A DNA stretch of 64,000 nucleotides, from contig CM043953.1 in the NCBI GenBank assembly GCA_014529385.2, forward strand, positions 89,148,342 to 89,212,341. Direction: 5' to 3'. Within the stretch, counting starts at the first letter, position 1. Every line of letters starts with the position of its first letter. The notes beneath the pieces are model-generated. The model was not told the DNA's origin, did no database searches, and was given only the letters and a program-made list of their open reading frames with translations. The stretch comes from Adiantum capillus-veneris. Lineage: Eukaryota > Streptophyta > Polypodiopsida > Polypodiales > Pteridaceae. The position numbers and the translations under genes were made by a program. Of the stretch, positions 20,995 through 32,700 are shown piece after piece.

Positions 20995-22571
20995 TTGGCA
21001 AGCTATGTCAGGCATTTTTTGGATAAGCATGAAGTCACTAAGTCATGCCAAAAAGCTTGCCCACTAGCCTCATGTATATATGTGTACATAGCCCTGCAAG
21101 TTTTGGAAGTGTCCTTGTAAAAATTCATGTACAAAGGTGTGATTTGTTCAAGCTTAAATGCTTATGTTTTGGGTTGTTCAAGACTCCAAAATATGGTTTT
21201 TAATAAGTATTTCAGCCGTGCTTTATAGCTTGTGAATCGAACTTGTACATCATGAGTTATGAGCATCCGGAGCGGGGGTCTCAACTTAGAAGGTGATTGC
21301 AGATGCATGTGAGAAGGGAATGTTGGGGGTCTAAGATTAGAAATGTTGAAGCTTTATATTTCTGGAGATAGCCTAGGTGATGGGCTTTGAGCCGTGTGTT
21401 ACGGTGCATCATTCGATGATCGGAGCAGCAAGGTATGCCTCGGGGAAAATTGTTCGAGAAGTCTCTCATGCTTTGCGAGAAGCTGGGAATTTTTGGGGAA
21501 GTTGGGAAGCTTGGGGAGAGTTCCATGTGGCATGGAAGTAATCCCACATGGGAAGAGGAAAGGGGAAGGTGGAGGGTACATAGGGCACTTTGGGTACCCA
21601 TTATGGTGTATCAAAGGTGAAAGGAGCTCTCTCAAGGCTTGGCTATGGGGGCTCGTGGGCTCATGGGGAAGGACATGGTGCATTTTGTGAGTTCCCACTG
21701 CCTGGACAGGCGCCTGGAAACTTTTTTGGTCCCCGGACACTTGCCCCCACCCCATTCCTTGGTCAAATGGTCACCGACATCTCATTTTTCACCCTAAAAA
21801 GGCCAAAATTGGACCAATTAAAAGGTGCCCAAGGAGAGAACCATGTCATCTAAGAGGAGAGAGAAAATCCTTTGGAATAAGAGCCAAAAAAATCCCCTTT
21901 TTTAATAGCTGCAATTCCCTACACACCCTTTTTCCTAATAGAGCCTAGCTTTTATGGAGCTTTTGAGAGATACCCCAACTTCGAAAGCTTGTAACTCTCT
22001 CGTCTATTGTCGGAATCAAGCATATGGATACTCTGCGGAGGTCTACACAAAACAAGATTCATATTTATGGTCTTGGTTTTTAGATATTTTAATCATGGTT
22101 TGGGTTAGGGATGTCTTCCACCCGACTTTACAGGTGTTTGACATAAGTGTTTTTCGTAGCTTTATGGTGTTTCCTTCCGACTGTGTGGTGTGTGCAAGGC
22201 TATAGAGGTTCTCATTTTTCTTCTTGTTTGCACACTAATAGCGTAATCACAATCATGTGATACGTTAATAACTCTAGTAATTACACAAGAAAATCATGTG
22301 ATCACACTAATTATTAACGTGACTTTGATCATGACCTACAAACCCATAGAGCCAGTTAGCCCACCGGACTATTCAATTTTTCTGACGGATCTCACCGGCC
22401 TTCTTCATTCTCCCGACAGAACCGCCGGGTTGAAAAAGCCCGGCTGGAGTGATTATATATAGTAAATAGTGTGCTAGCCGCAGTCTTTTAGCTAGGTAAA
22501 TCCTTGGGGAGTGTATCCTAGTACCGGGTGTAGTCATCTCCTTGTGAATTGACCTAAGGTTTTGAGTCACA
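20995..22571 (+). repeat. Probable 3' LTR of element B
   Basis: The block begins with TTGGCAAG after the polypurine tract and has no coding signal. TATATATAG occurs near 22452-22460, about 110 bases before the proposed end GAGTCACA at 22571, as expected for promoter, R and U5. The 5' LTR is outside the window, so both ends are inferred. Confidence 0.4.
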
Positions 22572-23566
22572 GGTCCTTTTTTTGGGTCAAACGTGATTCT
22601 TGATTAAGTAACCACTTCTAAAAAAATTAATTCCTCTACCAAACAATTGAAAATTAGAGAGTCATGCTCATTGCGACAAAGCCATTGGTCCAAATGAGGG
22701 TTGTAATTGACTTTAGAAGATGGTCATATGTAAATGACGAGTCGGTAGTCAAGGGTTGGATGTCTTGTACTGGTGTACTGGGCATATAAAGATCCTTGAA
22801 GTCTTGCCTTTTTCACCATCATAGATTTGAGTTGATATACACTGTCACAGCACAATATAATAGCTATAATGATCCTTGATTGGGTGAAAATAGCTTTTAT
22901 ATATTGAATTGGTTGCATAATGGGGCTACAATCCTTCACTGGGTACAAGTATTCCTCAATTGTGTGATTATATTGAAGATCTATTTGCGTTAGTCCGTGC
23001 ACTGGTTTATACAGAGAGTGCATTAATTATCTATTATGAAAGATTATTAGTGTATGAAATGACCAATCATATATTTTATTGCTTTCATGTGTTTTTTGCA
23101 AACAACTGACATCATTCAGTGTAGAAGTTGATTATTCTTTGTAGCATTTGAAATTAGACGTGTTTTATTGTTTGCAAATCAAAGTAGACATATAAATAAT
23201 CATCATAATAAGAATTGCATTGATAAACTCATAGCATTTTTCTTTTTATTATGCCATGCATAGACTGCATTGCAATGTGTATGTTTGCTCACAACATATG
23301 TGATCGATATGTGGACTGACTAGCGTGCATTGAAAATCTCATACTGTGCGGTTTTGGTTACTTGTTCTAGACCAATTTTCTCGTTATCCTAGAAGCAACA
23401 ACATGTACATTAGCATCATAATCCTGTTTTTAGGTCTACGTCTATGACACTGAGAAATGAGGATATAGACGTATCAAAACTTGGAAATGTAGCCTATACT
23501 CGGGCAACACCGCTGATGTCTTGTGCAACACACCTTAGTTTGTTGTCGTGTGGCCTCGACTCCCTT

Positions 23567-23865
23567 TAATGGGCCTACATGGGTTGGTGGGATTGCAAAA
23601 TAGGGGATCGAATAGGTTAACTCTTCCAACCTAACAAATTTTAGCCATTTTTAGTTCGTCTTATCGACTTTAATCAACACAGGCAGTGAATGAAGGTATA
23701 AAAAAGAGCTCCATACCAAGAGATATAATGTGCAGCTCTAGTACAACCTCTCCCTTTAATGGGCTCGAACAAGTTAATCCTTCCAACCACTTCAGTTCAT
23801 CTTGTTGACTTTAATCAACATAGGCAGTGAATAAAGGTATAAAACAGAGATCCATACCACCGACA
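23567..23865. repeat. Diverged direct duplication (about 185-bp spacing)
   Basis: Two copies share CTCCCTTTAATGGGC, TTCCAACC, the words GACTTTAATCAACA and AGGCAGTGAAT, AAAGGTATAAAA and CTCCATACCA-like endings (first about 23567-23722, second about 23751-23862). Confidence 0.7.
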
Positions 23866-24882
23866 TTTGCAAAATTGTGGCAAGAGATGACCGGGGTGCT
23901 ATGATGTTCAATAATGTCAATCCGATGCATGCTATTGGCCAAGAAAAAGGTTGATATTTTTCTTCTAAGTTTTACGATGCAAATTTGGAAGCCTTAGCAT
24001 CTTCTTTCTCTTGTTCAAGAACCAAGGCATGAGCCATGTAGTGGGGGTACTGGCCATGGAGTCTGAAGTAGAAAGGGAAACATCATGCCCACTTGCAGGG
24101 AGGCCCCCGAATGCATATAATTAGAAGGAATAAAGAGCATCATGAGGGCAACGATCCTTGGGCCTGAGCAATGTGGATAGTAAAATATGTGATATGCAAG
24201 AATATATTTGAGGACAGTGCACACAAACTGAAGAGAAGATGGGGGGCTGCATACTATTGGTCAGAGGACAAGAGAACAAATAATGGTTCTTAGGAAAAGT
24301 TTGAATGGTCTCTATTTCACAACCGAGCGCACCTCACTCTAATAATATCAGTAGCTCCATGCCTTCCTTCAGCCATGACTATAGGGACTTCCATTGGCGG
24401 AGAGAAGGTGGAGCTGCTTGCAAAGTGTGAACAGTTGGTTTCTTTGATCTTGGGTGAGCGGAAGCGAGAACAAGGTAGACTCCATATTGATTAAGGGTGA
24501 TCAACCCCTGATTATGCATCTCTCTGGCGGCCTTCAACATCTCAGCCAGGTTTGAAGAATCTTGGGTGGCAGAGGGATGAGCTGAATTCAAGGGAGGATT
24601 AGGGTGAACTACAACAGAGGAAGCGAATACTTCGGGAGTACCAACTAGGAAAAATTATATGCAGCTGGTCGGAAAACAGGTCTGCTTCATCGACTTTACT
24701 AGTGATTTCTTTGACACTCCCAATCATTTCATGGGCCCAAGCATCCATCCTTGAGTGGCATGGACCATGGTATCTACCGGAGAGCCTGGGATGGCACGCA
24801 TCTCATAGCCCACCATGCCATGGTATAATTGGCACACTCATGAAGGTGCCACAAAGGCCCTGCCTGCACAGTGCCCACCAGC

Positions 24883-24988
24883 TCACAAGCCTTCCCTTAG
24901 GCCTTCCCACATAGGCATTAGGTAGGCACATCAGATCACAAGCCTTCCTTTAGGCCTTTCCCACATATGCATTAGGTAGCCACCAGCT
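24883..24988. repeat. Two-copy tandem repeat, about 55-60 bp
   Basis: TCACAAGCCTTCC, TTAGGCCTT, CCCACATA and GCATTAGGTAG occur twice in the same order. Confidence 0.8.
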
Positions 24989-25594
24989 AAGCCAGCTCTG
25001 CATAGTGCACGCTGCCACTTTCAAGCATGTTTCCTCCATGTCTCTCGAGTCTCCAGCTTTCCCAGATCATGATGCTTCTGGATAGCATTTTTTCATCATT
25101 TTTGTGACAATGTTCCTAGTGCCTACCTCACCTTATCGACCAATCAAGTTTTTTGCTCCAAAAGAAAAAATTGTAATTTTTTGCTAGCAAAAAAGATCAC
25201 ACCAGACGAAGAGATGAGAGCGACCCGTTGGGAATACAAGAGTGTAGCCTAGATCTTCACGCTTCCTACAACCTAGCTTTCAAAAAGCCTTTCAAGTTCC
25301 ACTCTCTTCAACTATGAAATAAGCGTCAAAACGAAGACGAAGAAGAGTTCAATGTTGGTGTATCTCAATGCACTACAGATGAAATAGAAGAGAATCTGAT
25401 AATAGATGTGGAAGTTGAATTACAAGGAGACCCACAACACTCAGACTTAGAACTAGCTAACAACTTCACAGATTCAATATAGCTTGAGAGTAGAATGAAG
25501 ATTGTGTCAAAAACCATTATAAAAGGCTTTGTATTCAATGTGTTTTGATCATATACAATGCTTCATATTCGCGATTATACATAGTTTGTCGATC

Positions 25595-26625
25595 TCAATT
25601 GTGTTGCTCTGAAGCAGCATCCTGGTCACCAAACATATTTTTAATTGTGCTAGGGGTATCTTGGAGGGCTTGCTTGAATTTATGCTCATTTGCGATGCCA
25701 AACATAATATATATTCCTTGTGAAATATCTTGTGAACAGATTGCGCATCGGCCACTATTTTGCATTAAACAAATAAGACAAACAAAGTGATAATAATGAC
25801 CACATGTCAATGTATAATATCCACTCCATCCATCAAAATTCTTGTAGCAAACTGGACATTGGAAAGATGAGGATGCATTTGAAGTAGACAAGGGGACCAA
25901 ATTTGGATGTAGAACAAGGTGACTGATGTGTCTCTCTTGTACAGGTGGAGGATTCACTCGCTATGTCAAATTCTGAACGTCTTGGCTCAAGCACTGAATT
26001 CTTTTCTCCATCTGGACCTATGAGGGTTGGGGTGTCTGGGTGGCTATAGAAAGCCGTGTTATTTTTGCATATTTCTCTGCCGGATGTGTCGTGTAAATAT
26101 CGTTCTTTCTCTTTAATTGTAGGTCGGTGCCTTCCACTATCAATGCCAGCTCATCTCGAGTGAAAGTGACACAACTCTCCCTGATATCATGAGTGGCAAT
26201 AGCTGTCTCCTTTGACAAAAAGTCTACTGGTCGCCATTGCACAAAGTGAACATATAACATTTTTGCAAAATATAATGCACAATCTGCATTGTGCAGTGGA
26301 CGACCATAAACTTCCAAGTAGATCCTCTCATCGTTTTCTTGGATCTCATCGTGGAGGCACTTTGATACCTTCCACCTTCCTTTATTGATCTCTGCGTCCT
26401 CACATGGCCTTATTGTTTTGATCATGTCTTTGGTCACTTCTTTATTGATCTCTTTCCATTGCATGTGGTTTGGATTTGTCCATTTTGATAGTCGTCAAGC
26501 AGCGTCGCTTGCTGTGCTGACATACTGTGTGCTAGAGACTTCATGCGCTGAAATGCGTTAACATCCGCTTGTTGTTGATCATCACGCATTGATTGAGTAC
26601 CACACACTTGTTCTTCATCAGCCAT
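25595..26625 (-). pseudogene. RING-finger protein gene, broken
   Basis: A start at 26625 (MADEEQVCGTQSMRDD) opens a 63-codon Gln-rich helix-like stretch. A shift near 26460 moves into the frame 26464-25595, which reads on through two TAG codons (26018-26020 and 25961-25963). A CAG would fit both. The C-terminal part has a C3H2C3 RING: CPVC, then TCGHYYH, then FVC, then CAIC, near 25855-25735. Such RING-H2 proteins are usually E3 ubiquitin ligases. The middle 140 residues are unrecognised. No retroelement domain is near, so it looks like a host gene copy. Amber suppression or sequence error are less likely alternatives. Confidence 0.6.
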
Positions 26626-27786
26626 TTTCTCTTAGAACTGGAATGGACAAATGGACAAATATTCAATATCATTGACAAATATATATTCTCACGATGCAAC
26701 AGTCTCACAGATGCACAGGTAGCAACATCTCATCCACTCCATTAGACGTCTCTATCCAACTAAATCAAATTACAATTGATGGGACTGAACAAAATCACAA
26801 TTTTCGGATCCAATTGAACCACAAGACAAATTTGACATACCCGGGGTCGCACGACAAATTTGAATTGACTAAAGATAATTGACTCAAGGAGCTGAACCAC
26901 TTCAAACCAGATAATACACTTCAAAAAAATTGAAGTAACCCAAACAAGACAAATGTATGTCATAAAAATGTTTAGATCGGATAAAAAGATGGTGCAAGTT
27001 CAACAAGCGGTTGTTGGACAAGATTAGGGTCTGTTTTTAAATGTTCTTTGAAAAATATCAAAACGTCAGATGCACTTCTTCTTTGTTCCCGCTCTCTTTA
27101 CTTCATCCAACACTTCAAAATAAGAATATCAAACAATTCAAACGTTTGTATAAGAAATACTCTTCATGACCACGTTACCGACCAAGTATTTCATATATTT
27201 AATACTTAAAAATTTAATTGCACATGCAAGTACAAATTATATGATTTTCGTACGACTGGGTTAATGACCTTAACGCCACATTTATGCAAAAATAGATGCT
27301 TCTTACAAACGACACTCAATTAGCCGCGTTATTGATCGAGTGCCGCCCGAATCTAAGGATAAATAATTACTTGCATAAGAGCATCATATAGCCGCGTTAC
27401 CGATCGATGCCCATATGTTTTTTGGGAAAGGGGAAGGAAAGATGACTCACTATAAGGATACCAGATTTGCCACATTACCGACGTATTACCCAGACAATAA
27501 GCCAATACTTACCACAAGAACACCATCTTCCCCACATCACCAAGGTGATATCCCCGTGGTAAGCACTATTTCGTAGAACAGATTACCCACACACTCCCAT
27601 TGTGTAGTAAGGTACCTTATGACTGCCGTGCAATATGACAAAAGGAACGCTAACATTCAACGCATACACACACACAACACACAACCGAGTCATGTGGTCA
27701 GGTACTTCGCTACTGCCACGCACTGTGATGCAAAGCACGCTCCCACATGACTCCTTCTATCCTCATGACGTACCTGCAAAGGTGGT
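26626..27786. other. Noncoding DNA upstream of the RING gene, with a degenerate repeat
   Basis: No gene seen. From about 27165 to 27560 a motif like GCCGCGTTACCGATCGA recurs at about 27172, 27322, 27392, 27468 and 27540, roughly 70-76 bases apart or twice that, which indicates an eroded tandem repeat. Confidence 0.5.
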
Positions 27787-28776
27787 TGTAATGGAATTTT
27801 CCTATTCAATTTGAGAGTAGCGGAATTTAATTAGAGTACTTTCAAGAAATGATTTTGTGAGCATAGCGGGTTGACATAATTGAAGATAGCAACATAATCA
27901 TAGCAATTAGTTAACTTGGCATAGACAATACTTTTGCAAGAGAGAGAATTTAGAGAACACGAAAACAGTTGAGGACCGGATTTATGTGGAGCCGGTCCCC
28001 CCTCCAATAGGCATTTGTATCATGATTTCTCCCATTAAGAGAGACTTGTTACAATACATTCTTTGTGTTCCTTGTGACCTAGGTGAAGCAATGAAGATGG
28101 AAAGCTTCATGCATCATCATCATAGCATAACCTAAACTTGAAGAAAGCTTTAACTATACCAAGCCTCAGTCCCAAGACCTCAAACACCTTCGAAGGTGGA
28201 GAGAGCTAGCGGGGAATGAGGGTAGGGAAGAGGAAGAAGAAACATTTCATACGAGAAAGAGCTAGTTCCTCACTTATCATAACTCTTGTGCTAGCATACA
28301 TAATAGCATAGTAATGAAGAAGAAATAGATGGCAAGCTAAAGCATTGAAGCATGGCTCTTGGATGGATTTGCACTCCATAGCCAAGAGTGTTGGTGTAGG
28401 CTCTCAACCTCTACTTGCTTGGAGAAAGAGAGGGAGCTATTGCACTTTGCATAGTACACAATGAGAGTGTTTGTGAGTGTGTGTGGGTGAGTATACCACC
28501 TAAGCACCCCCCTAGATTGCTTGGGTCGACCCCCCCTTGTAGCTCATGATTGAAGCTCATTGGACCCCTCCAGGTCTAGCCAATCACAAGAAGAAGCCAT
28601 TACAAGCAACAGGGATAGCCTTGGGACTTGATAAATGCAAAATCAATTAATTAAATATCATTTATTATCATTGGACCCCTTGGGTGGCCAACCAATAGGT
28701 TTCAGGCACACCATGAGGGCAACATGAGGAGGAACTTGACAAGTGTCCTTGCTGCCTCTTCAAGCTGGGGATTCCC

Positions 28777-28845
<69 letters not shown>

Positions 28846-29415
28846 CTCTCTCATCCCCCCCCCCCTTGTAGGCTCGCCCCCCTCCTTGTAGGGATCTTTT
28901 TGACTTTGGATGAGCAAGCCCCTTAGTCATCAAGCATGACTAAGCACTTGAAGTAGGGGGTGTTCCCACAAGCATCTCAAGCAAGCTTCTCAAGGCACCT
29001 CAAGCACCTTAATCATGCACCAAGTCAAGCACCTCAAGCATGGAGCCAGTCAAGCACCTCAAGCATGACAATCACCTCAAGCATGAAAAGCACCTCAAGC
29101 ACGACAAGTACCTCGAGTTTGGGCCAGGTTCCCACCTCAAGCTCAGCCCTAGCTTACCTAAGGTCAAAGGACTTTTACACACATTATTGGAGGTCTTCAA
29201 TGAAGCTAACCCTAAGGTCTTATGCTCCATTGGTTAGCCTTGCTCTTGATAGAACATCTCCCATTTGGGCCCCTTTACTATTGGCCCCGTGTTGAGATAG
29301 ATCTATAAGCACATATCTATATCTTAACACTTGTTCCCGTTTATTCTCCCACATTAAGTGATCAATTGAATATGAGAAAATCATTTGGGTTGGTTAGATA
29401 TTAGATTTTATGACA
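27787..29415 (-). repeat. 3' LTR of the chromovirus (1629 bp)
   Basis: Begins TGTAATGG and ends TATGACA. It keeps a stretch (about 27960-28130) missing from the other LTR and lacks a short piece present there near 35650. It carries a (GT)n tract at 28778-28844 and an 18-bp-type minisatellite (core CACCTCAAGCA) at about 28990-29120. Confidence 0.95.
28778..28844. repeat. (GT)n microsatellite within the chromovirus LTR
   Basis: 67 bases of uninterrupted GT. The equivalent tract in the other LTR is 35833-35883 (51 bases), so the tract has changed length since insertion. Confidence 0.98.
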
Positions 29416-29428
29416 TTACCTCTCTCTT
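29416..29428 (-). other. Polypurine tract of the chromovirus
   Basis: On the minus strand AAGAGAGAGGTAA directly precedes the 3' LTR start TGTCATAAAATC. Confidence 0.75.
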
Positions 29429-29775
29429 GAAATCATAGTCGTCCTCGACTATGAGGTAGAAGAGATAAAGCCTTAGTCATTAGTCAATCGTACTTAGCGG
29501 GTAGAGGATCCCTTTTTTACCCTACGACATCTTTCCAAGATGGATGACTAATCCATTTGGTGCTTGGGAGACATAGCCTCCGCAAGCATGTCTGCTCTTT
29601 AGTCCATTTCATTCTCCCAAAGTAGAGTGACAAATTGTACTTGGTGTTTGAGAGACGTCGTCATCACAAACATGATTCTAAGCATGTATACTAGTTAAAT
29701 TTGTGCACAATTAAAAAGAGGACTAGTCTTATAAGACAAAAACATGAGTCATTTAAAAGAAATTTGTACATTTGC

Positions 29776-32700
29776 TTACTCTAATGTAGCATTGTAAGCA
29801 TTGACAAGGTTCATACTATCCTTAAGTTGTACTCCTTGCATCCATCTAGCATCTTCAAAAGGATAATTTTTGAACTTAATAAGATACCGTCGGATTATCT
29901 TACCATGTCGTAGTACCTTGTCTTCATGCCGAAGGACAGCTTCGGGTTGTAGCACCTCTTCTTGGTCTTCAACTTCGGGAGGGTCTTCAATTATTGGTTC
30001 AGTTGGTGGCTCTCCTTTGTAGGGCTTAAGTAGGCTTACATGAAAGGCATTGTGTATAAGCCAATGGTTGGGCAACTTGAGTTGATAAGCCGTCTCATTG
30101 ATGGGCTTCAAGATTTGGAAAGGACCATAGTATCTTTTTGCTAGTTTAGCATAATACTTTTGATGGCCCGTAGGATTTTTGCCCGTCGTTTGCCTTAATC
30201 GAGCCTTAGGAAACTTGAGTAAGACCCAATCATTTTCTTTGAACATTAAGGCTCTTCTGTGCTTATCAGCAGCAGCTTTTTGCCTTTGTTGAGAGATGTC
30301 TATAGCCTCCCTAATCTTTTGAAAAGATTCTTGTAGGTCACGGCTATACTCATCGACGATGAAGATCTTCCCATGTACTTTGAGTAGCAAGGGACTTTTA
30401 TGTCTTCCCTCTATGATCTCGAAAGGTGCTTTCCCCGTAGAAGTATGGACAGTATTATTGTAGGCATACTCTACTAGAGGTAAATACTTTTCCCATTGTG
30501 AGCGTTGATCTACTTTGGTAACATAAGTCTTGAGTAGATCGAGTATCGTAAGATTGGCTATCTCACTTTGGCCATCCGTTTGTGGGTGATAGGCCGAAGA
30601 GAAATTCAATCTTGTTCCTAGATTTTCAAAGAGACCTTTCCAAAAATTACTGGTCATTCTAGGATCTCTATCTGACACGATGGATGTGGGTAATCCATGG
30701 TGCTTGAAAATCTGAGATATGAAGAGAGTTGCCATTTGATGTGCCTTAATAGTCTTTTTGACAGGAATAAAATGTGCTTGCTTGCTAAACCTGTCGACTA
30801 TTGTCCATATTCCTGTATTCCCATGGATAGACTTGGGTAATCCAAAGATGAAATCCATGGATATACTCTCCCATGGTGAATTTGGAATAGGCAATGGCTG
30901 GAGTAATCCAGGTTGCTTCCCTCTATCATACTTGGTCTTTTGGCATACTACACATTTTGAAACATACTCTTGTATGTCCACTTTCATGGTAGGCCAATAG
31001 AAATACGTCTCTACTCCTCGGAGAGTAGGTTGAATACCTCTATGCCCTGCATATGGAGGAGCATGGGATTCATACATAACCTTCTCACGAAGGGAATGGG
31101 TAACACATAGCCTATTTCCGTGGAGAAGATAACCATCCTGCAAGGTGAATGGTTCCTCTTTCTTCCCCAAAGCAAGGGCTGACATTATGTCTCTAAAGTC
31201 AGGGTCAGTAGCATACTCATCTATCATAGAGGATAGATCATTGTGAGTAGCTATAGACACCGCATTAACTTTTGGTCGTCGTGAAAGTGCATCGGCAACT
31301 TGATTGTTCTTACCAACTATGTGAGCAATATGGAAATTAAATTGCGAAAGAAAATTTGCCCACCTCATTTGTTTGTCGGAAAGCTTGGTTTGCGTCATGA
31401 AATACTTGAGACTTTGGTGGTCGGTTCGTAGGATAAATGGAGTCCCCAACAGGTAGTGCTTCCATGTGTCTAGGGCATGTAGAACAGCTAAAAGCTCTTT
31501 CTCATAAATGCCCAAGACTCGTTCATCACTATTGAGCCTTCGGCTCTCATATGCTATGGCATGCCCTTCTTGAAGCAAAACCGCTCCAAGGCAATCACCA
31601 CACGCATCACATTGGACCTCAAATGGCTTTGAGAGATCCGGAAGCACGAGGACTGGTTGGGAAGTAAGCTTCTCTTTGAGTTTTTCAAAAGCATTTTGCT
31701 CCTTAGCAGTCCATACAAACTTAACGTTCTTCTTTGTTAAGTCGTGTAGTGGTCCTGCTACTTGAGAGAATTTTGCTATGAAGCGTCTATAGTATGCACA
31801 CATACCAATAAAGATTCTTAGCTCATGTAGATTCCTTGGGTTAGGCCATGATTTTATTACCTCTAATTTTGATGGATCCATACAAATACCATCGTGAGAG
31901 ATAATATGACCTAGATATTGAATCTCTTGAAGGAAGAATTCACTTTTCTTTTGGTTGAGAAAAAGTTTGTTCTCCCTCAAGGCTTGAAAAATCACTTGGA
32001 GATGTTTCTTATGTTCCTCCAAAGACTTGGAGTAGATGATGATATCATCAAAGAACACTCCAGTGAATTTACGATATGGTCTAAAAATTTTCTCCATGAG
32101 ACGATTGAAAGTAGCTGGTGCATTAGTCAAGCCAAAAGGCATGACTAGATATTCATAAAGACCAAATGTTGTGCGAAACGTGGTCTTTAGGATATCTTCA
32201 TCCACTATCCTTATTTGATGATAGCCACTCTTAAGGTCAATCCTACTGAAGTAGGTAGAGCCTTGTAGCTTATCAAACAGATCTTCTACCCAAGGCACGG
32301 GAAATCTGTTTTTGATAGTGATATGGTTTAGTGCTCGATAGTCCACACACATACGGTATGTACCATCTTTCTTTTGCACTAAAAGGACTGGAGAACAAAA
32401 GGGAGAGGAACTAGGCCTCACCATCCCTTTGTCTACCAATTCTTGTACTTGCCTCATAATCTTCTCTTGTTGAGCTTGTGAGACTCGATAAGGAGGTTTG
32501 TTAGGCTGTGAGCTTCCTGGAAGGAGCTCAATACGATGGTCATCATCCCCTCGTTTTGGAGGTAGGTCCATAGGGATATCATCGATGAACACATCTTGGA
32601 ATCCTTTTAGAAAAGTAGACAAGTCTAACTCTTCTTGATTCCTATCATTTTCATTTGATGAAACATTATTAGCTTTTAGAGACTCTTTGACATAAATCAT

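Larger units (their letters stand above)
18717..22571 (+). mobile_element. Ty3/gypsy element B (Tat lineage, two RNase H domains), 5' part missing
   Basis: Plus-strand pol begins abruptly after A's LTR with RNase H and continues through a second archaeal-type RNase H, integrase, a polypurine tract (20985-20994) and a probable 3' LTR. The dual RNase H is the hallmark of the Tat lineage of plant Ty3 elements. Gag, protease and RT must lie beyond A's missing 3' LTR. GTTAC at 18712-18716 could be one side of A's target duplication. Confidence 0.75.
22572..25594. other. Noncoding DNA with two short tandem duplications
   Basis: No gene supported. Short ORFs (for example 24591-24379, minus) lack recognisable domains. 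It contains a duplicated block at 23567-23865 and one at 24883-24988, listed separately. Confidence 0.5.

Noticed and set aside
21281-21755. Overlapping ORFs of 98-118 codons on both strands
   Set aside because: They lie in the probable LTR of element B, overlap each other and lack domains.
24379-24591. 70-codon minus ORF with a helix-like stretch (AEMLKAAREMHNQGLITLNQY), weakly like a SHOCT-type domain
   Set aside because: The resemblance is only to a general pattern. There are no neighbouring exons and no support for a gene.
28702-28917. ORFs with His-Thr runs here and at 35757-35954
   Set aside because: They read the (GT)n microsatellites in the chromovirus LTRs.
29040-29295. Plus ORFs with HLKHDK repeats in the chromovirus LTR
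   Set aside because: Translation of the CACCTCAAGCA minisatellite inside the LTR.
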